From Galeruca laticollis (lineage: Eukaryota; Arthropoda; Insecta; Coleoptera; Chrysomelidae): 64,000 nt of DNA. Shown here piece by piece: positions 21,008 to 31,089 of this stretch (its first letter is position 1; each line of letters starts with the position of its first letter). The position numbers and the translations under genes are program-made. Location of the stretch: assembly GCA_963921935.1 (NCBI GenBank), contig OY998176.1, positions 45,595,813 through 45,659,812 of the forward strand, written 5' to 3'. The notes under the pieces were generated by a model. That model ran no database searches and had not been told where the DNA came from. It worked only from the letters and a program-made list of their open reading frames with translations.

Positions 21008-21040
21008 TCCTAAGCTTTCGATAATTTATTATCAAAGAAT
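21008..21040 (-). ncRNA. Hammerhead-like remnant (class 2) near Penelope-like fragment
   Basis: The minus strand reads TTCT, then a hairpin with arms GATAA/TTATC around TAAA, then GAAAGCTTAGGA. Stem I can pair as UUCU/AGGA. The core CTGATGA is gone. Downstream, CATTGCCGCATTCCCCAATA matches the text next to the motif at 1461-1502, which links that site to Penelope-like elements. Confidence 0.4.
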
Positions 21041-21243
21041 CTACAAAATAAATAGTATATAAATTTAAAATATGTTTTAAAGTAAAAATATTTTTTACTT
21101 ACACTAATTGAGGTTGTTCACAATAATATAATATCTATTTATATGAAGAAACATCATTGTACAATTTTAGCGTGAAAATATTTAAATTGGCATGTTATCA
21201 AATTGATGACAATTTGTGACAAGTTGATGTTGTCATAGAAAAC

Positions 21244-21246
<3 letters not shown>

Positions 21247-21291
<45 letters not shown>
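21247..21291. repeat. (TA)n microsatellite
   Basis: A TA run between the Penelope-like coding fragment and its pseudo-LTR. Confidence 0.95.
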
Positions 21292-21294
<3 letters not shown>

Positions 21295-21362
21295 GTACAT
21301 AGTATAGGATATAATAAAATGTTTACTATACTCTTATTATATTTAAATGAAATATAAGTAAA

Positions 21363-22250
21363 TCAATAAATAGAATTCTCCTCTATAACGCCTTGATTTC
21401 CATTATTATCTTTTTTGTCGAATGATAATAAATAACTATAAATTGAATTTAGATTCTGAATATCAGTTCTTTTATTTAAACAATTATTCTCTTGAGCAAT
21501 GAATGTCATTTCCAGGAAAATCCGTTTAGAGTAATTGTCTTCTTTACACAAAATTTTGAAGTTTTTATAATCAATTATATGTTTTGTTGAGAAAACGTGT
21601 TCTGCTAATGCTGAACGTTCTGGGTATAATCTTGAATCACTCTTATGTAGAGCTAAGCGCCTAGTAATTTTTTGAGAAGTCTGACCCACATATACAGATT
21701 CGCATGTAGAGCATGTTAATCTATATATAACATTAGAACGTTCAGTATAAGGATCAATTTCTTTCAATTTACTAAAAACACGATTAATTGTCAGAACATT
21801 TTTATTTGCAAGTTTTATGTTAGTTACTTCCTTTAAAATTTTGGAAATTCTAGGTGTAAGATCTCTAAAATATGGTAAAGATGCAAAAAAGGTATTGGTT
21901 GAATTTGTATTCGTTATATTTTCTACGTTATCAGTTGATAAATTAGGTTCATTAGATAATTGTATTGGATGAGGATTGTTAAATAGTATTTTTCTTACTA
22001 ATGTTTTTGGATATCCATTATTTATGAATAGATTCGATAATATATTTAAATTTTTATTGTGCATCGTATTATCTGAAATATTGATAATACGAGAAACATG
22101 TGTATCTGTCAAGAATGACATATGGAAGAATTGATAGGAATTATCGATGGTTTTGAAAAGTAAGTAAAAACTTGTTTTTATGACATTTGCTTTATGTGGA
22201 AGATACAAAAAGTTTTTTTTAAATGTTCGTTGGTTACTAAATTCTCTCAC
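21363..22250 (-). pseudogene. Penelope-like polyprotein fragment with GIY-YIG nuclease
   Basis: A 295-codon open frame without an ATG; its first codon is GTG. The N-terminal part is the RT-to-nuclease linker (FLTDTHVSRIINISDN, LFINNGYP). The GIY-YIG endonuclease starts near residue 180: NVIYRLTCSTCESVYVGQTS, then RRLALHKSD with the conserved Arg and His. It ends with ALAEHVF, KRIFLEMTFIAQE and NKRTDIQNLNSIYSYLL. Penelope-like elements pair a telomerase-like RT with this nuclease for target nicking. The RT is missing, so this is a 5'-truncated copy, but the remaining frame is free of stops. (TA)n and a hammerhead-like remnant follow on the same strand. Confidence 0.85.
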
Positions 22251-22469
22251 TAGACTTTGATGATATTGAAAAATATGCTGTAGGGTGTTTTATAAAACAA
22301 GTGTGACAGATGGAAAACGACGAAGAATCTTTTGAAAAGGTTTTATTTATTCATTTGGATTTAAAACGCTTATTTATAACAATGTGAAAACTTGTATTCT
22401 TAATAAAGCTTATATGTCGTTGTTGTATTTTATTGACGAAGACGTTAACAGTATTGACGGCACATATTT
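22251..22469. other. Short unannotated spacer
   Basis: Possibly decayed Penelope-like RT on the minus strand near 22255-22320 (SIFFNIIKV-like text). Otherwise nothing is recognised. Confidence 0.3.
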
Positions 22470-22865
22470 GACAATGTAGGTTGACGACAGATGGCTAGCA
22501 ATGTAGGTTACCTGTTTTGACGACAGACATGACACTGAACACAAGAAGGTTGACACACGCCAGAGACCATACGACAAAAGACACAGCGCCCATGTGACAG
22601 ACGACACACACCAGAGGCGTATCAGAAGGGTACCAGACACACACATCAGACTCACATCACAACGACAGTAAACACGGAATACATGACAGACGATTCAGAC
22701 CGACAGATGATGGACCATGTAGGTTGACGACAGATGACGGGAAATGTAGGTTAACTGTATTACCGATACATGTTGGACAATGTAGGTTGACGACGATAGA
22801 TGGCAAGAAGGTAGGATAACTGTATTACCGGCACATGGTGGACAATGTAGGCTAATCAATCAGAG
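22470..22865 (+). repeat. Imperfect tandem repeat, ATGTAGGTTGACGACAGATGG type
   Basis: Units starting AATGTAGGTTGACGACAGATGG...AATGTAGGTTAACTGTATTACCG.CACATG occur near 22474, 22715 and 22778, with a partial unit near 22848. Spacing is about 63-70 bp in the right part. A CA/GACA-rich segment separates the first unit from the others. No coding potential. Confidence 0.7.
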
Positions 22866-23108
22866 ACGAGAAAGCTGACTAACCAATGAAGAGGAGGAGG
22901 GGGCGTAGACTAAAAAAATAGCCGACCAATCAGAGAAGAGAAGGTGGCGTGGACTAAAAAATAGCTGACCAATCAGAGAGGAGGATAGCCTAAAAATGGC
23001 GGGCCAATCGGAAAGGAGGAGGGTCTAAAATGGCGGACCAATGAGAGATGAGGTGGGGGCGTGGACTAAAAATTGTGAACCAATGAGAGAGGAGGAAGAG
23101 GCGTGGCC
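22853..23108 (+). repeat. Tandem repeat with seven CCAAT/CAATCAGAG-type boxes
   Basis: A unit of about 35-50 bp, roughly GACCAATCAGAGAGGAGGAGGGGGCGTGGACTAAAAAATAGCT in piecewise copies, repeats across the block. Each unit brings an ACCAAT(C/G)AGAG box (one reads GCCAATCGGA), a purine run and, in most, GGCGTGGACTAAAA. CCAAT boxes are bound by NF-Y in animals. Here they are carried by a repeat, so promoter function is not implied. Confidence 0.7.
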
Positions 23109-23929
23109 ATGACGTCAGAGGTGGAGTGGTGGGGTAGGTCCCAAGTAAGGCGTCTCCTACTAATATTTAACCGCTTAATCCAATAATTTCGAAAATAAAA
23201 AACGGGGCTCAAACCACAGGATATGGTAGGTATAGATTTCCCCTTTCAGATGAATTTTGGATCATGAGAATATATTCATTTTTGACAGAGTTATTCGACA
23301 ATTTGTCCAACGTTTATGAGTAAATGCGTTAAAGGGGCTTTTCTGGATCCCATGAGGGGAGACAATACAGGATAAGTTAGGGGCTCGTAATCTAGGTAAC
23401 TATCGAATTTTCGAAAAAAAAACAGGACCATTTTTGTATATAATGAACTAATCTTCATTTTTTTGTCTCAGCAAAAATTCTCCAAGTGTCATGTTTTGAT
23501 AAATAAAGCCGAAAAACGAAATTTTGGAACTTAGGGCCATTTTGAGCACTTGAACTAGAATGGAATCTTGGATAAATTTCTTCACTTTCAAATGACCCGC
23601 TCAAGACCTACAAATTCCACAACAAACAACCGCCAGACAATTATGTCAGGTTAGTCCATTTACTGGATCATATCAAAGTCAAAATTCGTGTTGACCTATG
23701 ATATTTAAAGAAATATGGAAAAAGGATAATCAAACAATAAAATGATGCTACAAGATATTACTATGGGTAAATAAAGTAAATCTGTGTAAGATGTAAAGCA
23801 GTCGAGAAGAACCGAAACGGCATTTAAATTTACAATATTTGTTCTGGTTAATCAAAAATGAAGACTTATTTCGAATTTCATGTTAGGCATATTCTTTCCC
23901 ATGATTTTTGAAGAAAATTTAATTTTCAG
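23109..23929. other. Noncoding stretch before the first LRR exon
   Basis: GC content is higher than usual to about 23450. No coding frame is recognised. It ends in a normal intron end (AATTTTCAG, 23921-23929). Confidence 0.5.
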
Positions 23930-24099
23930 CCCTTCTTAAACTGGATATTAGCCACAACAGTATTACCAAATTACCTGATATGGGAGAACTCCGAAAATTG
24001 CAAATATTTTACGCTCAACACAATGATATTCAAGAAATTCCGGGGTTCTGTGGTTGCGAACATGTTCAAGAGATATATTTGGGAAATAACTACATAGAG
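23930..24099 (+). CDS. LRRC40: LRRC40-type gene, exon A (internal)
   Basis: The exon encodes leucine-rich repeats: LLKLDISHNSITKLPDM, LQIFYAQHNDIQEIP and VQEIYLGNNYIE. These match the LxxLxLxxN pattern and align by eye with the middle of LRRC40, near human residue 215 onward. LRRC40 is a widespread animal protein built almost entirely of LRRs; its molecular role is poorly defined. The exon is bounded by TTTTCAG at the left and GTAAAT at the right, and it needs one base from an upstream exon. That upstream exon, with the first 200 or so codons, is not recognisable in the window, so the preceding intron may exceed 23 kb. Confidence 0.85.
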
Positions 24100-24157
24100 G
24101 TAAATTCCGTAAACAATAAAAAATAATATTTCGATCTAAAAATCTCACATTTTTTAG

Positions 24158-24300
24158 GAAATACCATTAGATTTTTGTGATAATATGAATCATTTAAAAA
24201 TATTAGAATTAAGAGATAACCAAATTAAGATCATACCTGCTGAAATTACAAAGTTAGCTAATTTAATCAAATTTGATTTGACTAATAATGATATCGAAGA
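24158..24300 (+). CDS. LRRC40: LRRC40-type gene, exon B (internal)
   Basis: It follows exon A across a 58-bp intron and reads in frame: EIPLDFCDNMNHLKILELRDN, QIKIIPAEITKLANLIKFDLTNNDIE. The LELRDNQIKIIPAEI part parallels LDLRDNKLKSVPDEI of vertebrate LRRC40. It ends in phase 2 at GTAAGT. The next intron is about 6.1 kb and contains a Crypton-like gene, a pogo-like pseudogene and an inverted repeat pair. Confidence 0.88.
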
Positions 24301-24499
24301 GTAAGTTTGCCATTTTTATTATTTTGTCCATTTAAATATATTCATAATCACAATTTATTACCAACTAACATTTATCTGAGATAAGCAAATGTAGCTTGTA
24401 CGAGGAAAACATTATACAAATTTTATTTATTTTATAGTAAAGTATAATACCTATTTGTTGTCCCTTTCACACTATACAAACATCAGTCACTAACTTAAT
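24301..24499. other. Intron start, nothing recognised
   Basis: Short AT-rich intron DNA after the donor GTAAGT. Confidence 0.5.
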
Positions 24500-25060
24500 C
24501 TACATGGTGATTGATTAGTGTGATAAAGTTCAGTACCTCCTATGTCGTTTGAGATATCAATTTGAAAATTTGGGGTATGAAACCCATCAGTAGTCTTCAC
24601 ATTCTAAAATTATTTTTAATGTTACAGGGTGTTTTAGAATGCTGTGCCATATCAACGTTACATTTATTAAATGAAACACCCTGTATATCACTCTATATTT
24701 GCAATATATATGACTTCTCCATTACAAAAATATAAGCTTATGCTGTGTTCTACGGGGATTTAAAAAGTTATACCCCTTTTCCATAAAAATCGTAACAAGT
24801 TCAATACCCCGTTCAATGTAAAAGAAATTCTAGAATGAAGATCTGTTGCGGCCAAAACATTCGAGTAGTCGTCAAAATTCTGGAAAATTATTTATTTCGT
24901 TAATCTAATTGCGTCTGATAAATGGTGAATCAAAATACAAATACATTATTTTCTCAGTTTTTTCAAATGGATCACCCTAATTTTATGTGAATATCGAAAA
25001 GAACTACCAACATATTACTTTTTCTATCAAGCATTCCCTATACCTAAAATTATTAGTTCT
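24500..25060 (+). repeat. Dispersed repeat, inverted partner at 28935-29440
   Basis: It contains ACAGGGTGTTTTAGAATGCT and GAAACACCCTGTATATCAC. The whole block is matched in reverse at 28935-29440 (GATCTGTTGCGGCCAAAACATTCGAGTAGT...; ATGGATCACC). ACAGGGTG ends are frequent in insect repeats. The block is noncoding. Confidence 0.75.
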
Positions 25061-25102
25061 TGAGATATTTTGATTTTTCTATGCAAAATAACATTAATTA
25101 GG

Positions 25103-25535
25103 TACGTATTGAGATGATATGTTCAATAAGAAATAAAATATCAAGATAATAAGATATTGTGGATTACAAAATATCTCTAGATATCAATAACCAAGACAAT
25201 AACCATATGACAAACAAATTAAGTTTAATTTAGAAACATTCAATCATAAAATGAACAAAAAATGTTCAGATAGTAGGTCGGAATAGACTACAAAAATTCA
25301 AATTCAATTTGATTAGCTCAGACTATCAAAAGTATAAAGTCTAGAAGTAAAATCAAAAGGTTTTCTGTCTATAGATTTGTCCGGAAATTGAATAATTGAC
25401 TTTAAAAATTTCAAGAAAAGATGTAAAACTTTAGTTAAAACATCTATTGTAATGTTTCAGACAAAGATATTTGGTTTTATTTAGTTTTAATACGAATTTT
25501 ATGCAATTGAAAATATGACAGATTTGACAGAAGGA
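25103..25535 (+). repeat. AT-rich dispersed repeat, copy of 2482-3000
   Basis: It begins TATTGAGATGATATGTTCAATAAG and keeps the same order of blocks as 2480-3000. There is no coding capacity. Confidence 0.65.
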
Positions 25536-26335
25536 AAGTCGACAATTAAATTTACTAGAAGAAACATTGTTCTTTTTTAATACAAAATTATTAAGATCTC
25601 CTGTAAGTTGTTAGAAAGTGAATCAAATGACATACCTGAAGTGTGAAGTGGGGTTATAGGGCTCCGGAGAAAGAAGACGTCAAATGGACGAGGTCACTGG
25701 ACAATACTAGCCACAATATAATTGTAACACAAAAAGCTTCATCACAAACTTTGATTTAGAAGAAATATGAATTAAACGTAAGTTTTTAAAAACAGTCACA
25801 TAAGTAAACTAACAAATCACAATTTGGGAACATAAACTAATTCTAATCTTCTTGCCATGGTAGTGGACTTGAAAAATAAACTTTGGTGAAGGATAAACTT
25901 CATCTAGTAATTTTTGAACTGTTAAGTGATAGGAATGAAGCTGCTGTTCCTTCTATTTTCTCCAAACCACCATGTGACCAACATCAAATGAGCAGCTATT
26001 ACCCTTGTACTGCTTCCAGGGTTTTCTTCGACCAATTCTAAAATCACCTCATAGTTTGTATCCATTTTTTGGAAGACCATTATTACGAGCAAGTTGCGGT
26101 CGCAAAGTCTCCCCGTCTCCCATAAACGACGATCAATGGAAAGAAGGACTCGTATTCTGGTGTATTCCGATTGGGGTATTTTCCTACATAACGCCTTGCA
26201 GCTGCTGCACTATTCCCTTGGCATTCACCTGTGATTACCAGAATTACAGATTTTACTGTTTTAAATGAAACTTACTGTTTCTAGATAATTCCACAATATA
26301 TAGAATTTTTTTAAAAAAATGCCTATCCTTATATA
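25536..26335. other. Upstream region of Crypton-like copy 1
   Basis: Somewhat GC-richer from 25650 to 26270. A frame at 26005-26268 resembles nothing I know. This may be the 5' part of the Crypton-like element. Confidence 0.35.
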
Positions 26336-27483
26336 ATGGTAGTAGTATCTAATGAAGATTGTGGTGTACCTAAAGAGTTACAGGAGGGTGCGAAAAAAAT
26401 TGCTTTAAATCTTCCACCAAAATCTCGAGAAATTTATGAATATGCGTACCAACGTTTTATGGATTGGTGCAAAGAAAAAAACATTGAGTTATATTCGGAA
26501 GCTGTACCGATGGTGTATTTCTCAAATTTAGCATATAAAATGAAGTCGTCGGCGCTTTGGTCACAATATTCAATGTTGCGGTCAACGTTGGATATAAAGA
26601 ACGGGATTGATATCAGTAAATATTCAAAGTTACGTGCTTTTCTCAAGAGACAAAGTGAGGGACATTTACCGAAAAAAGCGCGAGTATTTACAAAGGAGGA
26701 AGTTGATCGCTTTTTGAATAGTGCACCTGATAATCTATATTTGATGATGAAGGTAAACGCTTTTAAAATAAACAAACAAAATTTTCAAAAAGTTTCTTTA
26801 TAGGTCGTCCTAATATTGGGGGTTGCAGGCGCATGCCGTTTTGATGAATTAGTCAATTTAACAATTGATAATGTTGAAGATGTGAAAACCGCCTTAATTA
26901 TAAAAATTCCCATTACTAAAACTAAGAAATCGCGTTCTTTTACTGTGTTGGGAGACAATTATTTGAATTTCTATCGAAAATATGTTGCTTTACGTCCAAC
27001 CGGACTGAAAGAACGTCGATTATTTCTCAGATATCTTAATGGAAAGTGTCATCGAATGGTGGTTGGTATTCAATCAGTAGCGTCCCGCAAAAAATGTAAC
27101 AATCTATGAAGTTGGACAACTGGAAAGAGTACACTGGACACACACTACGACGAACGTCTGCTACTCTTTTAGTTGATGGTGGTGGTGACCTCACTTGTCT
27201 TAAAAGACACGGTGGATGAAGATCGAGCAATGTGGCGGAAGGCTATATTGAAGACTCACTTCTAAATAAAGAAAATATTGCGAAAAGAATACTACAAGTT
27301 GATAATGATAAATCAAGCACCATTGTTATTTCTGATATCACAACATCTGAAAATATTAATGGAAACATGTTGGATTGTTTTGAGAATTGCTACAAGAATG
27401 AGGGTGCGGGCAGTTCTAGTGGTTTATTTAATTTTAATACTTGTTCAAACTGTATATTTAATATCAATCTGGCTAAACAATAA
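26336..27483 (+). pseudogene. Crypton-like tyrosine recombinase, copy 1 (broken)
   Basis: Crypton elements encode a tyrosine recombinase that cuts and rejoins DNA through a Tyr nucleophile. Exon 1 (ATG 26336 to 26752) holds the core-binding domain: YEYAYQRFMDWCKEKNIELYSE, ALWSQYSMLRSTL, KLRAFLKRQSEG. A 51-bp intron (26753-26803) sits where copy 2 has one. Exon 2 has the catalytic Arg in GACRFDELVNLTIDNVED. A frameshift follows near 27080. The H-x-x-R box (HTLRR), LKRHGG and the nucleophile context AEGYIEDS (Tyr near 27243) are readable in another frame. Stops occur at 27097 and 27216, the latter turning a Trp codon into TGA. The tail ends NTCSNCIFNINLAKQ. Kinship with Crypton rather than DIRS-type recombinases is inferred from the absence of RT. 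Confidence 0.75.
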
Positions 27484-27619
27484 TTGTAAATAGTCTTGAA
27501 TAAATTGAAAGTACCAAATTTTGATTGAAATCAACACTTAAATGACAGCTTTTGTTGTTGCTAAGGTACCTGGTTTTTTTGTTCAGTAAAAAAACGGCAA
27601 GTTTTGAGACTCCTGACAG

Positions 27620-28399
27620 TTAAAAAATGTCATACTTTTGAAGCGGTTGGAGAAAAATGACATTATTTATACAGCTACTTTTTGATACGTTCATTCTTGA
27701 GCCCGCTGGTGCTTTAAACATTCAGTCTGTCTATTTATATGTTCCCTTAAAAATTAAATATGGTGGTAAAAGCTCCCCTGCTGCATTGCCGCAAAACATA
27801 ACCGTAAAACAGGACTTTGTTGTGTTCCTTATTATTTCAGGATGCCTGCAAGTTCGCCGGAATAAAACTTTGTTCTTCTTTGGAACATCGTGGAAACCAG
27901 ACCCATCGAAATTAAATACATTTTCAGGTGGTACGTTCTCTAATTCCCGCTCAAGATGATCAAAAAATGTATTTATTTCATCTGAGCCCTTTTTCTGGAA
28001 ATGTTGGCTGCGAAAGTCTGCTTAATTATAGGGTGTCTGGCAAGAAATAATTTACCCCATTCCCAACCTAGCCTGTTATCTTTAAATACCGGTATTTTGC
28101 GCCCTATGTTGTCCAGGTAACTTCTCATAATACAACGTACGTCTTGGAGTGTAACAGGAATGATGTGGTTTACTACAATCTTTTCTTCATCGGTGAACGT
28201 CCTATTTGTTTGTCGTGTTTAGCTTTTAATTTATTTTTAAGGTTGATCGAGGAATGTTGTAAACTTTGGCGGCTTCTCTTTGACCAAGATTACCATTTCT
28301 TATTTTTTCTATAGCTTCTTGGAGGGTTTCAGTTGTGTAATTTGACTTCGTCCCGTAACGGCGAATTCCAGCTCCTGAATCGGCGTTTTTCCTTGGCAT
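27620..28399 (-). pseudogene. pogo-like (psq/CENP-B DDE) transposase, broken
   Basis: Pogo-like transposases cut and paste DNA with TIRs, using a pipsqueak-type HTH, a CENP-B-type HTH and a DDE domain. On the minus strand, ATG near 28399 starts MPRKNADSGAG. The HTH psq follows with TETLQEAIEKIRNG and REAAKVYNIPRSTL. Decayed text then gives INTFFDHLERELENVPPENV, NFDGSGFHD (where the first catalytic Asp region reads YDETNL in relatives) and SCFTVMFCGNAAGELLPPY. Several frameshifts and stops occur, and the C-terminal part after about 27640 is lost. Confidence 0.75.
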
Positions 28400-28469
28400 T
28401 TTGTGCTTAAACTGAAAATAAAAAGCATATGTACACGTTATGTTTAAACATACAAAGTGTAAAAATTGT

Positions 28470-28930
28470 ATTTGGGCAACATTGACCCGGATTCGGGTAA
28501 CATTGGCCCGGGCCAATGTTAACCTGATAATTATCAGATGTAAACAAAGTTTAAAATAATACATTTATATTTTAAAAATATTTACAACGTGCCAAATAAT
28601 CTTGATAAATCTTTTCAAGAAGCATTAATATTGATAATGTACTTATTTCTTACCTTATTTTCCACCTGGAACTTAACGAAAATGTAAATTGAATAGAGTG
28701 TTTACAAACGACGTGTTTTCAGGTCTAGATATTTAGGTGCGAATAGCCACACATACTAAATTTGAGTTCAAACAACTGTCACTAGGTGGCACTGAATGAG
28801 CTTAAAGGCAATTTCAATTGGAAAAACGCTTACATTTGATGAATATAAGTTTATCTAATATTCATAGAAGAGATTTCTAATGTTTGGGCCAATGTTATAC
28901 TGATGGGCAAAGTTACCCCGATTAACTGTA
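28470..28930. repeat. Subterminal palindromes upstream of the pogo-like gene
   Basis: A perfect 24-bp palindrome (TAACATTGGCCC and its complement) lies at 28498-28521. Related half-sites occur at about 28478 (CAACATTGACCCGG), 28885 (GGGCCAATGTTA) and 28903 (GGGCAAAGTTACCCC). They sit between the transposase start and the probable element end. Transposase-binding sites are a reasonable reading, but this is inference. Confidence 0.45.
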
Positions 28931-28934
28931 TATG

Positions 28935-29440
28935 GAATGCTTAATAAAAAGAAGTATGTTGGTAATACTTTTCGATACTCACATAAAATACAAGGTGATC
29001 CATTTGAAAAAACGGTCAGATTCAATTAATATTAACGAAATAAATAATTTTCCAGAATTTTGACTACTACTCGAATGTTTTGGCCGCAACAGATCTTCAT
29101 TTTTGAATTACTACAATGTACAGCGTATTGAACTTGTTACGATTTTTATGGAAAATTGGATATAAGTTTTTAATTGCCCCCGTAGAACACATCAAAAGTA
29201 TATTTTTGTAATAGGGAAGTCAAGCAGATTCCAAATATGGAGTGATATACAGGGTGTTTCATTTAAAACAATGTAACTTTGATATAGCACAGCATTCTGG
29301 AACACCCTGTAACATTATAAATAATTTTAGAATGTGACGACTACTGATGGCTATAATCCTCCAAATTTTCAAATTGGTATCTCAAAGGACATGGGACATA
29401 CTGAACTTCATCACACTAATCAATCACCTTGTAGATAGAA
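28935..29440 (-). repeat. Dispersed repeat, inverted partner of 24500-25060
   Basis: It reads as the reverse complement of 24500-25060 with moderate divergence. Landmarks are ACAGGGTGTTTCATTTA (29249) and GGAACACCCTGTAACATT (29298). Confidence 0.75.
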
Positions 29441-29475
29441 ATATAACGTAACAATAAATAGAATAAATAGTATAT

Positions 29476-29598
29476 TATACACCAAGGTGGTGAAGAACTA
29501 TTATTATTGACCGAGCACCAAGATTATTTCGCGAGGGGCTTTGCCTCGAGCGGAATAAGGTGCGAGGCCTATAAATGTCTTCACCACCGTGGTGTATA
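29476..29598. repeat. 123-bp imperfect hairpin
   Basis: Outer arms TATACACCAAGGTGGTGAAGA and its complement match at 20 of 21 positions. Inside, ATTATTTCGC pairs with GCGGAATAAG, and the apex is CGAGG GGCTTTG CCTCG. The whole unit folds as one long stem. It resembles the hairpin at 48275-48404 in outline. Confidence 0.75.
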
Positions 29599-30418
29599 TA
29601 CAATTTCAAAAAGCAAATACGTTGAAGAGAATCTCCTGGGTACACAAAATTATGTTGCATAAGTTTTTGTTAAACTACATCCCTGGATTCTCAAAACACT
29701 TGAATTTGTCCATTATTGACCTAGGTTAAGAATAGAAAAAATTATTAACCACTAATAGAGAAATTCAACTTCTCCGTTGGCTAGAAGATGGCATAATTGT
29801 CAACTTCATAGCTAGTAGTTGAAAAAAATAATTATATATATATGGCTTGAACCAGTCACACTAATGTTACATCAGTCCCTAAGACCAAGGAACTCATGAT
29901 AGTTTTGAATAACAACAAATATTGCTTCAGACAGTAAGCTTTATATGTTATTCGCTGTAGAAATATTTTGGCATAGTGTATAATGGTATTGTGCAAAGAG
30001 TTATGTTCCTCCTTATCACTTTCCAGAGTATGTTCAAAATCTAAACTGTTATTAAAATGATAACATTTTGACTAAATTCACTTAGAAACTAGTTTTTGCA
30101 AATCTTTTATAAACTACAATATATTTAAACAAGCAAAAATATCAGATTATTGAAACATTGATGTCAAATTCTTCAGATACATATAACTCAGCTTGTCTCA
30201 GAAAATGTCCGAAACAACAACACATTGGGATTCAGTTTTAGGAAAATTGGAATCTCAATCAGAACCATGTAGGACTACAAATTTCAACATAAAAACACAA
30301 CAATCGTGTAGTTTTGTTTTGGAAAACGTTTTTACTTTTTAAACAAGAAAGGTTTTGTTTTATTAGAACATTCCTCAAAATTATGAAAAATATTTTAAAA
30401 TGCTTTGCTTATTTGTAG
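29599..30418. other. Intron DNA, nothing recognised
   Basis: AT-rich, with no coding frame resembling a known family. It ends at the acceptor TTTGTAG before exon C. Confidence 0.5.
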
Positions 30419-30622
30419 ATTGCCAAACACAATAGGTCTAATGCCGCACCTGCAATCGTTCAAAATTGATGGTAACAGACTGAAACTAATAAGACCTGAC
30501 ATCATTCATGCTGGTACCAATAGAATTCTTCGACATCTAAAAGAAAAAATTAGTGATGAAGACTTACAGGCCCTTAACATACCTAAAGATGTATCATATG
30601 ATAGCAGAATTTTTCCTGATCG
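30419..30622 (+). CDS. LRRC40: LRRC40-type gene, exon C (internal)
   Basis: The first base completes the codon left open by exon B, giving ...NNDIEELPNTIGLMPHLQS. The exon continues FKIDGNRLKLIRPDIIHAGT and RILRHLKEKISDEDLQ. The NRLKLIRPDIIHAGT..ILRHLK text is the cap after the first LRR array and parallels [23 protein letters not shown] of LRRC40. It ends in phase 2 (CG|GTAATA). The following intron is about 26.2 kb and contains the gypsy, BEL, Crypton copy 2 and hammerhead-array insertions. Confidence 0.88.
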
Positions 30623-31089
30623 GTAATATAATTAAAAGCTTTTTATTCCTATTTGACACGAATTCCTATGCTCTTTATGGTTTTATACACCCTAAATTGA
30701 AGATATCAAAGGCAGTTCATACATCTTGTTGTATAAATTTTGTTACTTTTACATAAGTAAGGCAGCAAGCGCACTGAATCGACTTGGACCGGTTGACTTG
30801 AAACGGTATGATTGGCATGTGTTGCTATGTACGTAATTAAATACGTCTCCGCGCACTGCGCTGGTTCAGCCCGCTCAGATTGTTCCAACGATTTCGCATT
30901 CGAATAGAGGTAGTTGGTGGTTGTTTATCTAGGCAAATAGTCTCTTGGAAGCTGCAGAACCGTTGCCATGTCAGACGAAATTTTAATTGAAACTGTGTGA
31001 GAATATCCCGAAAATATGTACTCTCACGACAACATTCGTAAGGAGGGTGCTTAGAGTGAGGTCGCAAAAAAAAACGGGAAGCATTCATT
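30623..31089. other. Intron DNA with a decayed repeat
   Basis: GCGCACTGAATCGACTTGG near 30769 is a diverged inverted copy of text near 31900-31920, next to the mariner remnant. No gene is recognised. Confidence 0.35.

Noticed and set aside
26005..26268. 87-codon frame upstream of Crypton-like copy 1
   Set aside because: The composition is odd and it matches no family that I know. It may be chance in a GC-richer patch.
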